A stretch of DNA of 64,000 nt from Cryptomeria japonica (taxonomy: Eukaryota > Streptophyta > Pinopsida > Cupressales > Cupressaceae). A program made the translations under genes and the position numbers. The stretch lies in NCBI RefSeq assembly GCF_030272615.1, contig NC_081405.1, forward strand, positions 646,786,920 to 646,850,919, in the 5' to 3' direction. Below the pieces are notes generated by a model that worked only from the letters and a program-made list of their open reading frames with translations, was not told the DNA's origin and made no database searches. Shown piece by piece: positions 1-11,840 of this stretch; within the stretch, counting starts at the first letter, position 1, and each line of letters starts with the position of its first letter.

Positions 1-3000
1 GGATCAACACAACCCTGAGAATATGGTTTTCGAAGTGGACGAACATGGAGGTGTGATTATCGAAGCTGAAGATAATGATCCCATGGAAGATGACGATCAT
101 GAGCCAGAAAACACAATTGAAGATGATGGTACAAATACATTGATCCATGACTCATTTAGTACTCGTGCAGGTGATCATGATGATGAAGATGACCTTGATG
201 TTGTTCATGATGTCCCTCTACTTGAGAAGACATCTGAGGCCCTTTATGAAGGCTCGCAGGCAATTCTTCTCTTCGCTATATTGTTGTTGGTGAACTTGAA
301 GGTTATGAATCGTTTATCCAACATAACAATGTCACGTATGTTAAGGCATGTCATATATGTCATAATAAACTGTGAATCATGCTGTACCATTAATATTCTT
401 TATTATAACAAATTATATTTTGTTGCTGTAGATTGATAGGTGAGTTTTTGTTACCACCATCAAATATTCTACCTCGCTCATACCGAGAATTATCTGCCGT
501 TATGAAAGATATTGGAATGGAGTATCAAGCAATAGATGCTTGTCCCAATGATCATATTATATATCACAAACAACATGAATTTTGAACTGAATGCCTTGAA
601 TGTCATATCAGTAGATATCGAACAGATCAAATAACAAAAAGGGTTCCTCGCAAGGTTCTTCGCTATATTCCCATTATTCCACGTATGCAACGATTATTCA
701 AGTGCACTAGCTGGGCACAATTTATGGATTACCATGCACACAATAGAAGTCGAGATGACATTATTCGAATGCCTACGGATGGTTCAACATTTATGGACAT
801 AGAGGAAAAGTGGCCACACTTTAAAGAAGAACCTCGTAATTTCAGGCTTTCATTGGCAGCGAATGATGTCAATCCATTTGGAGAGATGAGATCTGTTTAC
901 TCAGTGTGGTCTGTTTTTATTATCAACAATAACATTCCTCCATGGATGTCAATAAAGAGGGAGCACATAATGTTGGCAATGATTGTTCCAGGGATTTTTA
1001 TCATTTAAATATAGCCATCTAAATTTAATTATAAATATTGCAGTAAAATGGTCATAATAATTATATAATGTTTTTGTTCATTCGATTAGGTAAGTACCAA
1101 GTTAAAGATATGAATGTATATATTGAGCCTCTTATCGACGAGTTGCTGGAGTTATGGAATGGTGCCACTATGTATGACGTCTCTAGACCAATAGTACAAA
1201 GACAATTTCAATTCCATGCGATGCTTCTATGGACAATACACGATGCCCCAGGGCTAACACATTTTTGTGGTATGTTATAGTGTTTAAGTTGTGCATGAAC
1301 ATTATAATTCAAAAAATTATCACATTTAATCCCATTATACATTATCTTGTAGGTCTTCAAACAAAGGAAAAATTTGCATGTCCTATTTGTGGTCCAAAGA
1401 TGAAATCTCGTCATTCAAAAAGTTTAGGAAAGCAGGTGTTTGATGAGTATAGACACTTTCTCCACAAAAATCATAAGTATCGAAATACTGAAAAACATCT
1501 TTTCAATGGGAAAGAAGAGAATACATCAAAGCCACGAAGAATGACACCTCACCTGTGGAAGTTGGAATATAATAGAATTAGTCGTCAAGGTAATGCCATT
1601 CCATCTATTGGTTTGTCATAAAACATCTTTTCTATTTTGTTTTGTTTACTGATGATGTGATTGACGATCATGAAGGTCGTGAAGGCATAAATGACCACCT
1701 TCCTAAGGGAATAAAAAGTTATTCCCGACAATTTATTAGGTTGCCCTACTATGAGTAGTTACAAATTGTTCATTTGTTTGATAGTATGCATATTGGAAAG
1801 AATATAACAGAGACATTATGGAAAATATTGGATGGAAGGCGTGATAAAGAAAAAATTATCAAAATATGTAGTGACATTCAGGATTCCAATCATGCAATGA
1901 TAAATGTCATTCAATCAAATAGCCATGGAGACCAGATTAATATAAGTGAGCTTCCTTGGTTATTAACGGACCAGCAAAGCAATGCTATAAAAGAAGTCAT
2001 ACGAAAAATTCGATTTCCCACAAGATTTGCTGCGAACATAAACAATCTCATATCAAAGAAAAGTGAATTTGGGCCAGGGATGAAAACACATGATTGGCAT
2101 ACCTTCATTAAGGTAATTCATGTTCTTGTGTTTTTAGTATGTATTTAAGTACTGAGCGTACGTGTACTTTTCATTATGTTACAAAAAAATGAAAAGATAA
2201 TTTTATAATTGTTGCAGTACGTTTTACCTCTATCTCTCCCAGACGACTTCGACAATAATGTCAAGCAAGTCATATATGATCTTGGAAAATACATAAGGTA
2301 AGTAGTGATATTTGTTTAGTTCATTGTATAGATATTATATTTGTGATTTGTTTTACTTCTTATGTAATATATTTTTTTACGTCTTGAATACCTTGTAGGT
2401 GGTTGTCATGTAAAAAAATTCATAAAGACGATATAAAATATTGGAAGAGAAAAGTTCCTCATTTAATTTGTGAAATGCAAAAGTGTCTACCTCCAACTTT
2501 TTTCAATGCACAAGAACACTACCTCATACACCAAGTTGAGGAGATTGAATTGTGTGGACCTGTACACACTAGGTCAATGTGGATGGTTGAGAGGCACTTG
2601 AAATTTTTGAAGGCTTTGGTTTGACAAAGAGCACATCCTGAGGGTTCTATGGTGGAGGGATATATGGTATACTAGACTATGATGTACATTTCTGAATATC
2701 TTCCTAAGTTTGTAGCAAAGATCCACGTGGATCGCATTTGGGATCCCAACACCATTAACAAATTCAAAGGGGAGTACTTGACAGGGAAAGGTAGATTGAG
2801 GAAAGTGAGAGGTAATTATAAGATGTTATTGTAGTTAATTAATTTTTAATCTTCAAAATAAATCGATTGTAAGACATCTATTTATTTTTTGTACAGTTGG
2901 TCGAGAGTGGGATGCACTACATTTGTATATTGCAAACAATCTTGATTGGATGATGGTATGGATTGAACGTTGTCAACATTCTGGATGCACGTTAACATGG

Positions 3001-3734
3001 GAAGGTGTGACTTCATTGGTTAAAGAAGCACATCGTAATGGAGATTCCAATATTACGCAAAAGGAAATTGATTTAGCATATGGTTTAAGAGATAAACAGG
3101 TACGTATAAATTTATTAATCACCCATATGTTTATCAACTCACAATGCAATAAATTTTACATGTTTGACATATCGTAGGTCAAACAACACAACACTATGTG
3201 CTACAATGGTCATAAATTTCGCATAAAAAAGTTGGATGACATGAAGAAAACTTGTGATTCTGGCATCACTACAGTCTTTGAGGTGACAAATATTTCATTG
3301 AGAAATGACATTCATCCTCAACAGTCTCAAAATCGATACTATGGCATTTTGGATGATATACTTGAGTGTGACTTTAATTCCTTCAAATTAGTTTTGTTCG
3401 TTGTCAAATGGTATGGGCTACGATTGAATAAAAATTATCTTGATAGAACTGTTATTGAACATGATAATGGTTTTATAATGCTAAATACAAGGTCATTTGA
3501 ACCAGTTGGGGATGAGCCCTATGTTCTTCCAAGCCAATGTGAGCAAGTATTTTACTCAGAGGTTCCACATAAACCAGGTTGGTCATTTGTTGTTAGACAT
3601 GATCCAAGAAGAAGGCCGATAAGTATAATGTGATGGAAGAAGAAGATACCGAAGAAGTAGAAGATGAAGTGGATGATGATCACGATCAACAGTTTCACAA
3701 TGAAGAAGAAGAAGAAGAAGAAGAAGAAGAAGAA

Positions 3735-3777
<43 letters not shown>

Positions 3778-3890
3778 GCGAAGATGTTGATGATGATGAT
3801 GATGATGATGATGATGACGACGATGACGATGATGATGATGATGATGATGGCGATGATGACCTTGATGTTCATGATGATGAGGAATGAAAT
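1..3890 (+). pseudogene. CACTA (En/Spm) transposon TNPD-like transposase, multi-exon, decayed
   Basis: This is the DNA-cleaving transposase gene of a CACTA element; its 5' end lies outside the window. Conserved TNPD blocks occur in order and are split by short GT-AG introns: LLLVNLKVMNRLSN (about 260-330), the block around ACPNDHIIYHK and VLRYIPIIPRMQRLF (430-710), DPRN-type block EEPRNFRLSLAANDVNPFGE (825-890), PPWMSIKREHIMLAMIVPG (940-1000), DVYIEPLIDEL-like block (1110-1150), ACPICGP (1376-1396), the tnp2 block FDSMHIGKNI (1776-1806), the DUF4218-like block CLPPTFFNAQEHYLIHQVEE (2485-2545), and a DUF4216-like block (3200-3500). In-frame stops follow HKQHEF (about 583) and LPYYE (about 1756), a third lies after LKALV (2622), and a frameshift near 3610 separates the body from an acidic tail. 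It is therefore a pseudogene. Family assignment is firm; exact exon borders are estimates. Confidence 0.9.
3640..3887 (+). repeat. (GAA)n/(GAT)n triplet expansion coding a Glu/Asp tail
   Basis: About 250 bases of GAA, GAT and GAC triplets at the 3' end of the TNPD-like gene. In the transposase tail frame they give about 11 Glu, then runs of 14 and about 20 Asp broken by Gly/Val. Plant TNPD proteins often end in a short acidic stretch, so this is probably an expansion of an existing acidic tail. Poly-Met and poly-Ile frames over the same bases are shadows. Confidence 0.9.
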
Positions 3891-4314
3891 GTATGAGGAA
3901 TGCGATTAGTATATTATCTATTGAATATTGACTTCTTAATAGAATTTTTTTTACATAATTAATTCATTCTGTTTTGAATTCTAACGCCATTACATAATTA
4001 ATTCATGATGCACCGTTTAATATGGAGATGGAGATAGGGGGTGTGACTATTTATGTGACAATTTTTAAACTGTGTTTATTTATGGAAATTGGAATGTTTA
4101 TTAGCTATGTGACTATTTATGTGACCATTTAGTTGAGGATCCTGCATAGTCTATATAAAGTAAAGGTAAGGAATTACAAAATTTACAATGATTTTGATGA
4201 CAACATCTTTTTATTATTTAATACTCTTTTTGTCTACAAAGTTCATGTTGTTCATGTTGTGTATGATGTAATTTCGCTAACGTTTTTTATATTTTTTCTT
4301 TGTCACAGGCCGAC

Positions 4315-7147
4315 ATGGATCCATCACATATCGCAGACAGAGATGTACCTTGCGACACTTCTACCGAGCAGGTAAACTTCATTGTAATTGTACAAATTAG
4401 GTAGAAGCAAACTGTTACATTATTATGTTCTTTTTTTAGTCATTTATACTAATTTTGTAATTGTTAATGATATTCTTGACATAGACAGATATTCAAGGAA
4501 AGGGAAAGGGAGTTGTAGTACCTGAGCACCTTTCTATGGATGTGGAATCATTAGGGTTAAGCAATGATGACCCTGAAGATCCCACAGACCTTGTGAAATT
4601 CTTTAAAATGCCTCTTATAAAAATTAGAAAAGAGATTGTTGCTTTAGCAGCCGTGCATCCTACCACTGATGAGATACGACAGAGGGTGGAATTATTGTAT
4701 AAGACAACAGAAAACTTGCAAGTAAGCAGTAATGAAAGCTTTAATTATAACAAAAGTTAAATAGTGGTTTATATTTTATTCTCTTTTTATGTCATTAACT
4801 AAAATATGTACGTATTGTTTTTACAACAATTTATCCGCCCTCATAAAAGTTGTTCCTACGATCAGGGTGTTGTAGGATCAGGTGATGACGATTTTCTTGT
4901 ATTATCACTTGCTTGGCTTATCACTTTGAGTACCCAAAACACATCATACTTGATACTATGAATTTTCAAAATAAAGGTTCATCCTTGTTTACAATTCTTG
5001 CACTTTTCATATATTTAATGTATTATTCTTTAGGTGCTGTCAATGTTACTGTGCAAATGCCGACACCGCCCCATCAGAGGTCACCCTCACTTGTATTGCC
5101 GACTGCAATGTCGGAAACATGTAGCATGCAGACATCCTCTAGTGCACATCATATTGGCCCGCCCACTGTTGGTAGATCCCTCTTTTGCTTTATCTTCTGT
5201 CATGTATTTATTTCCCTTCAAGCGTTCTTTCTTGAATTCTAATGCCATTTCATAGTGGATTCATTTTTTGTAGGAGGAGATGCATATGAGGATGTGCCAC
5301 AGGCGACTACTACTGATAACATAGCATCGTTTCTTGGATCTTCTCGTATTGCTAGTACGGGAACATTGCAGGCCACATTCGTGGTGAGCGATAAAGAAAT
5401 GCTTCCCTTAAAGATACAAAAGGTTCCAGGTACTTTAAAATTATTATTATATATACTCTAATTGTAATTTACTTTATGATCACTCGTTTTAGACTAATAT
5501 TGATCCCATGAATTTTTTGTAGGCAATGATATTTTCTATAAATATCTTAATGACATTGCATTGCAGATATTTGGGCCCACCATACGTAAAAGGTAGTACA
5601 TCATATGTGAACAAACCCTTATCCACTTTTGATTTCATATCATTTCTAGAATACTTTTCCTTTGATCCATTTCTTGAAGTGTAATAAATGTAGCTTCAGT
5701 TCATTTTTGAATCTAACAGGTTTGTTTTTGCTTTACAAGGTGGAATGACCAAGAAAAAAGGTTAAAAGATGAATTGACAAACCAAATGGTTGAGTGGTTT
5801 GGAAATGACACCTTTGACAAAACCAAGCTCCTTGAAAAAGATGACACATATCTAAAGTATGTGAGGGACCAATACAGGACCCATTTGGAGAGGAACTTAA
5901 AGTACGAGCGTACCCCCATGATTTCAGAGAGGGAGTGGAAGGACCTGATTTTGGATGCCAAGGAGAGAATTGAAAGGAAAAAAGGAAATACACTAGTAGA
6001 CGCTAGAAGAAGGTACAAGATACTATTAAGAATGTAATTATGTACTAATTAATTACTCTTTATATTTATATAATCTAACATATTTCAAACTTTTTATAGA
6101 CTGAGTGACACGTCAAAGACAACCAAGGCAAGACAACAAAAGCACAGGCAACACAAACTCGGCTCTGGTGGTTACATGAAACTTGCTGCACGAATTGTAA
6201 GTATCTCATGTAAACTCCCATATTGTCTCAAAATATTAATAAATTGCAAACTTTTTTTTTTATCAAACAATGCAAGCAAAATTCACGGTACCAAGCAAAA
6301 ATGAAGGGCTCTGAATTCAATAGAGCGCCCACAAAAGATGACAAGAGAATTGTCTACCAGCAAGGCTATTCAACCGTGGCTGATCGGCTACGAGAATTGA
6401 GTGGGCATACACAACATTCTAGTGCATCCGTCACACAAGTAAATATGGTAAATGGAAGTTGTTTCAAATTGAATACTTTACCAATAATCTAATTGATGTT
6501 GAGTTCCAACATAAAGTGACTATATTTGTTTTAAATAAGCAAGCAATGATAACAATGTGCGTGTCATTGGAATGCAACCTGCTAATTGTGAAACACCACC
6601 TGCACATGAAGGTCCGGATGTGCATCCTAGTAGTGGAGGTATTCATTTGCTATTCAAATTTATTTATTCAGCTATTAATACAATTAAACATCTTAATTTG
6701 TAATTAGAGTAGTAATTAATGTAACCTTTCTTGTTAATATTTTAGAGCATATAGTCGGTGGTGAGCAAGTGGAGCATGATCTGGGTACACAACCTTAAGA
6801 ACATGATGTTCCCCACTTAGGTGAAGAGGACCGTGGTGTTCAGCATGTTGAAGTTGAGGCTACACAAAATGATGTGGCCCCATCAGGTAAAGAGCACAAC
6901 AATTATGTTCTCTAAATTAATGAAATACTTGTAACAATAATAATTTTTTTTTTTGAATTTAACCCATTTCTTTGTTATTGTAGAGGAGCTCCCTTCGCTT
7001 CAGTGTCCTCATCCATAGTATAGGACTAGGCATATATTGAGATCACGAGCAGTTGACGAAACATCTACAGAGGGGGGAAATGATGAAGACACCGATGTTC
7101 CACTTTGTCTTTTCATAGCTTCAAAGAAAAAACAAAGAAAGAAATGA
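4315..7147 (+). pseudogene. Second gene of the CACTA element, Transposase_24 (Ptta/En/Spm) type
   Basis: A many-exon gene downstream of the transposase and in the same direction, in the place of the TNPA/TNP1-like DNA-binding accessory gene of CACTA elements. The chosen start is ATG 4315 just after an intron acceptor (MDPSHIADRD). Readable exons: 4485-4720 (DDPEDPTDLVKFFKMPLIKI), 5035-5172, 5272-5430, 5522-5597, 5738-6013 (charged helical block around LKYVRDQYRTHLERNLKYER), 6101-6198 (ARQQKHRQHKLGSGGYMKLA, the Transposase_24 signature), 6272-6440 (KMKGSEFNRAPTKDDKRIVY), then short exons to TGA 7145. Most introns begin GT and end AG. In-frame stops after GTQP (about 6796) and after QCPHP (about 7016) show decay. 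The 400 bases between the two genes (3911-4314) hold no gene and a short repeated phrase, GTGACTATTTATGTGAC. Confidence 0.78.
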
Positions 7148-7159
7148 TTGTAATCTAAC

Positions 7160-7370
7160 TTATTTGATAATGACTGATTTTTATGTGTTAGTGAATGTAA
7201 TTATGTGCTAATTAATGGTTATGGATGACATGTGTTAATTAATATTAATGAATGTTGCGTGTTAATTAATGTTAATCAATGTTATGTGTTAATGAATGTT
7301 ATGTGATATTAATGAATGAATGCTCTATTTTATTAATGGTAGAAAGAATTAATGAATGAATGCTATAAGA
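7160..7370 (+). repeat. AT-rich repeated motif, possible CACTA subterminal repeats
   Basis: The phrases GTGTTAATTAATGTTAAT and TTAATGAATG recur many times in about 200 bases directly after the second transposon gene. Subterminal arrays of short repeats that bind TNPA-like proteins are usual at CACTA ends, so this may mark the 3' end. No CACTA terminal inverted repeat could be found next to it, so the right border of the element is unresolved. Confidence 0.4.
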
Positions 7371-8287
7371 TGTTAACGGGGAATTTAGAGTGATGTTGGG
7401 GGGGGGGGCGCCAAATGAGCTTCCACCTTCACGTGGTTGGCCCTGTTAAGTAAAGAATATTAAACTATTCTCAAAACCAAGCGAAGCTCAACAAGGTAAT
7501 AGAATTTTCAATATTTCATTATGTTGCACAGTTAATCTTATTGAATAATGTATATTGAATCTTAATTGCAGGGTCCAACAGAGCCAACACGAACAACAAC
7601 ACCACGAGTTGCTGGGTATAATGAACTCCCATATTGTCTTGTTTGCACATGAACAATATGAGTTGCTTCTAGTGTTGATATCCAAGGTGGGACTGCAAAA
7701 GTTATGAATATGCTTCATCCTTGTAAGTTTTTTTATTACAACTCCTAATTCTTGAGACTAAACTTTTTGTTCTTGATGTTTTTCACTAGTTGTCATAACC
7801 TCTGACTTTGATGCTTGTGCCTTAATAGAACTAGATGTTTCTTGTATGCATACTTGGTCAAGGACTGCATTATGATGCTATAGGGCTACAAACTAAGATT
7901 ATTTATTGTATTGAGTTGCACATTTGACATCAGTTGCCCTATGACTGCTATGCACATTTATGTATATACAGTATTTCTAGTCTGTATATTAATATTAATT
8001 TTGAGAAAATATTACAAAACTCAGAGTATTCTCCATAAGACTAGAAAAAAGCTCAAATAAATTTCTGCAACGTTTTCTTGCAATTACTTGCGATCATTTT
8101 TTTAGGAGTCCTGGTATCCATTTATAATAGTATGGATGTATACAAGCTTTGGACACTTCAAAAGAAAGTTTGTTACAAACAACCAATCGTTTTCAAGAAG
8201 CGGTTATAAGTCCTTTTCAACATCTGCGGCTTCCTCTGCTTGTTGTTCTATTGCAACCTCCTGTAACTACTCCTGAGCATCTTCTTT
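7371..8287. other. Stretch without a recognisable gene
   Basis: Includes a G10 run (7397-7406) and AT-rich sequence. Short open frames here are not supported by codon pattern or similarity. It lies between the CACTA element and the end of the minus-strand retroelement-like frame, so it probably holds the 3' flank of both. Confidence 0.5.
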
Positions 8288-11200
8288 CTATCCCATATAC
8301 TTATCTTTCCACTCCTGATACACATCATCACTAGGCCAAGTAAAACTAGCAATCTTCTGTTTTATATCTTCTAGCCGCTTCCAAGTGACTTGTACATGCC
8401 CAATCTCTGTTTCTATGAAACTATAATGAGATTTCACTTTTTCAATTTCCTCAATTGTTTGGACAAATAAGGATGTTTCATCAGTACTAATAATCTGATT
8501 GATCCTTAGGGACAAATTGTGGTCCACCTCCTTTAACCAAGTGTTCTCTTCCTTTAGCTGGACAGGACCAATGAAACCTCCTGGAAACATTTCAAATTTA
8601 TGATTTGAATATTCTTTCCTATAAAGTTGGACTTTTCTTTTTATACCCGCTCCTTCCATTGAAATAATATTCATCTCTTTTATAAACTCACATGTGGACC
8701 TTAGATTGTCATTCTCTTCTGCATCTGCATGGGAAGAACACATGAGCTCTAACTCTTTACCTCTAGGCACCCACTTATTCACTATTGGTTCCAAAGTGGC
8801 TTCTTCTTCTCTCAATTTGATCAAAATCTCAAGAATCCTCTTCATATTTATGTATACATTGGAGGTTTTGACTAAGTCAGCAAACTTCAAGATGGTGGCT
8901 TTCACCTTCTCCTCATATTTGTTTGCATACAATGTTTGAGCTTGTTTCAATTTTTCCAACTCATGTTGGACATTTTTCAGGTAATTGGGAACTAGAAGGC
9001 TTAGGAGAAGGGGGATATTTAGTGATGGGACTAGTAGGAGGGGGTCTTGCTGGAGAGGAGGCTATCATGAGTGTAGAAGATTCACTGGGATGATATTGAC
9101 CTGCCAGTTGACTCTGGAGTCTAGCAATTATGCTGTCTCTGTTGGCTATTCCTTCTTTAGCATCATTGTAAGCTTTTAAAATAGTCTCCAACTTCAATTG
9201 GAGATTAGCGTTTTCTTGTGCCTCTTTATCTGCCACCGCAACACTGAATTTTGCAGTCTCTAGGACTATGCTTGCAACTTCCATTACCCCTGTGTCTTGG
9301 ACTCTTTTAACTATCATGCCTCCTAAGAGGCTAGAATCTGATGCATCCTTCCGTATTTAGTTTTCATCCTTCTTTAAAGACCACATGACAAGAGCATCAT
9401 TATCTTTGCTGAATGTCACTCCTTCCATACGCTTTGTTTCTTTCCTCACTGCATCAAGCACTAAGGCATCAACTATTTCTCATTCAGGGAGAATCAACAC
9501 ACCAGCCTTTGCTACCATTTCTCTTCCTTTCTCAGGGGTGATTGCTTTGAACTCCATCATTTCTTTCTTAACCTCTTCTTCTACCTGAGTTGTATTTTTA
9601 AGAGGCTGTTCACTTTTCCTCTGTTCACATCTAGTCTTGAATTGGTCAATATTTTGCTTCCATAGAAACTGTATAAAAGCTCTTGATGTGACAAAATTAC
9701 TGTCAGCTAGGAATTCTTCACTATCTTGCTTAACAGTAAGGTCCATTTCTTGGCCCTTTAACTCACCATCAGTCAAATCCATTTCAACCTTAGGTGGCTC
9801 TTCGGGCATCCCCTCTTGGGTCTCCTCATAGGTATAGGCAATCTCACCGAGACTCCCTAACTGCAATAATTGTTCATCCATAGCTTGTTCATCTCCAATG
9901 TGGATAGGAGACTGAGATGGAGAATATTGAGGCTCATCAGTTTCAATTTCCTTTCCCACTCTCTGCTTCTTAGGGGAATCCTGGATGTCAATGACATCTT
10001 CAATTTTCCTCTTCCCTTTTGAAGTGGAAGGCTCACCTGTCACTGGCATTATCACAGTGTACTTTGACCTTTTGTGCATTACATAGTCACCACGTGGGAT
10101 ATCTCTAGCAAAGGCAGGCTTAGCCAATACCATCTTAGCCTTATTAGGCTCATTTTGCATTATGGCCTCCCTCTTTTCTTTTAAGGTCTGCATGAGATCT
10201 TCAAAATAAAGAATCAAGAATTTTATTTTCTCTTCAAATGGATTGAAGCTAGAAAGGGGGTCATAGCCAGTGTCAAATTGATGGATAAAATCAAGGGCTT
10301 TCTTATATGCCACCCACTTCTCCTTCCTCAGTTCTTGCTCATCTAAGCTGAATTCATTTCTAATCAGATCTTCTGGGAACTGAAATTTATGTGGCCTACC
10401 TATGCACACTGCTCTTTTTCTGAACATGCCATTGAAAAAATCCTCGGGGTCTGCACATCTTGACACTGCAGTAGACAACCTATATGGCTTAAAGAATTCT
10501 TCAAAAAATCTCCATCCACCCTTAGTGATCACAAAATGGTGAGCCATGGTAATAGTTGGGAAAATAGTCCCTTTACCTCTATTGGTTAGCTCTGCATCTT
10601 GTACTCCCCCAATTTGTCTCAGGACTTCTGCAATCCCTATCTTCAATGAGACCTGATAGGGTAGTAAAAAGGGGGTGCCTCTAAATCCAAACACTCTAAA
10701 AATAGTAGACACAGGGTACAAATATATATCTCCCCAATTGTGAACAATCTTGATATCCTCTGCAAACTCCTTTGGTCTGAGAAACTCCAAAAGAGCCTTA
10801 GGAATTCTAGGGTTTTCTCTGCATAGAAGAATCCTAATTTTAGATGCAAAGCATCTATCAAACTTTAAATAACTTGCATCTTCTCTATCCCAAGATAGAA
10901 CATTACTCCACAATTGCACTGGCATCTCCTCTTTATCCTTGACCTTAATCAGGTCCATCTCCTTTCCAAAATAATCAGCCCCTCTGAACAGAAACATATG
11001 CATTAACATGGAGTACCATCCAAATGGCCTATCCACCTTACCATTTTTGATTCCTACTAGCCCTTTATGGATTGCATCAGCAAGGTATGAGGCATAATCA
11101 AATGTTATTGCTAGGGAGGGGTTTAGAATTTGTGCAATCATTAACATATAATGGGTTGGCATATTCTTTTCAGCATCCTCTCCAAAAATCTGGCATAATG

Positions 11201-11840
11201 CCCAATACATACCCTTAGCTCTCAGAGTGAATAGGTTGAGAGAGAATGGTTCCATTGTGCTGGGGCCTACAATTGTTAACCCCCCTATCTTTACAAAGAA
11301 TTCTTTCAATGGGCCACTTCTAAGATGATCCCTTTGTGTGTTGTAAACCTGGGCTAACAACTCAAAGTCAATAGGTTCTAACAATTTGGAGGACTCATTG
11401 AGTTTAAACACTTTCCTGAATTCATCTTCATTTATCTCAATCAAGACCAATCCCTTTATGTTCCTGATGCATCTTGCCATAGAGTCATAATTCTATGCAA
11501 TCAGGGCTAACAGATCTACATCCATAAAAACACCTGGGACAACAAGCTTTCCTACATCCTGCTCCCATATGCCATTCAAAGGAGCTAGGGAATTCCTCTG
11601 CCCAAAACCGACTTTGAAGAGTCCTAAGCCTGACAATCCTATTTTAGGGTCCCTCAACCAATTACCCTTATCATAAAGGCCATCTCCAATTTTTAGACGA
11701 GGGTTCTTAGGTACTAGCTCTTTGGCCTTAGCCCTAGCATTGGTGGACATGGTTAATTGCTCTAAAAAATCATCACAGATATTTTGGTCCTGGTAATTCA
11801 CTTTCCCTATAAATTCTCTTCTGGGTGCCATTCTGGTCAA
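8288..11840 (-). pseudogene. Single large decayed reading frame (about 1,184 codons), retroelement-like, family unknown
   Basis: Read on the minus strand from ATG 11829-11840 (MTRMAPRREF) the frame is interrupted only by TAG (11493-11495), TGA (9480-9482) and TAA (9357-9359), plus one frameshift near 9000 where PSSPNYLKNVQHELEKLKQ resumes in another frame. The parts are therefore one former protein. Residues 1-450 look globular (LRAKGMYWALCQIFGEDAEK, RPFGWYSMLMHMFLFRGADY). Residues about 570-720 are low-complexity and charged with an NLS-like KGKRKIEDVIDIQDSPKKQR. The C-terminal third is coiled-coil rich. No zinc knuckle, protease, RT or integrase motif is visible. The layout (globular, charged linker, coiled coils) resembles the unknown protein at 41.5-44.7 kb, but I cannot align them, so homology is not claimed. 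Likely a non-Pol protein of a plant LTR element. Confidence 0.6.

Noticed and set aside
3552-3909. Open frames giving poly-Met, poly-Lys and poly-Ile over the GAA/GAT tract
   Set aside because: They are other-frame readings of the triplet repeat; only the Glu/Asp frame connects to the transposase.
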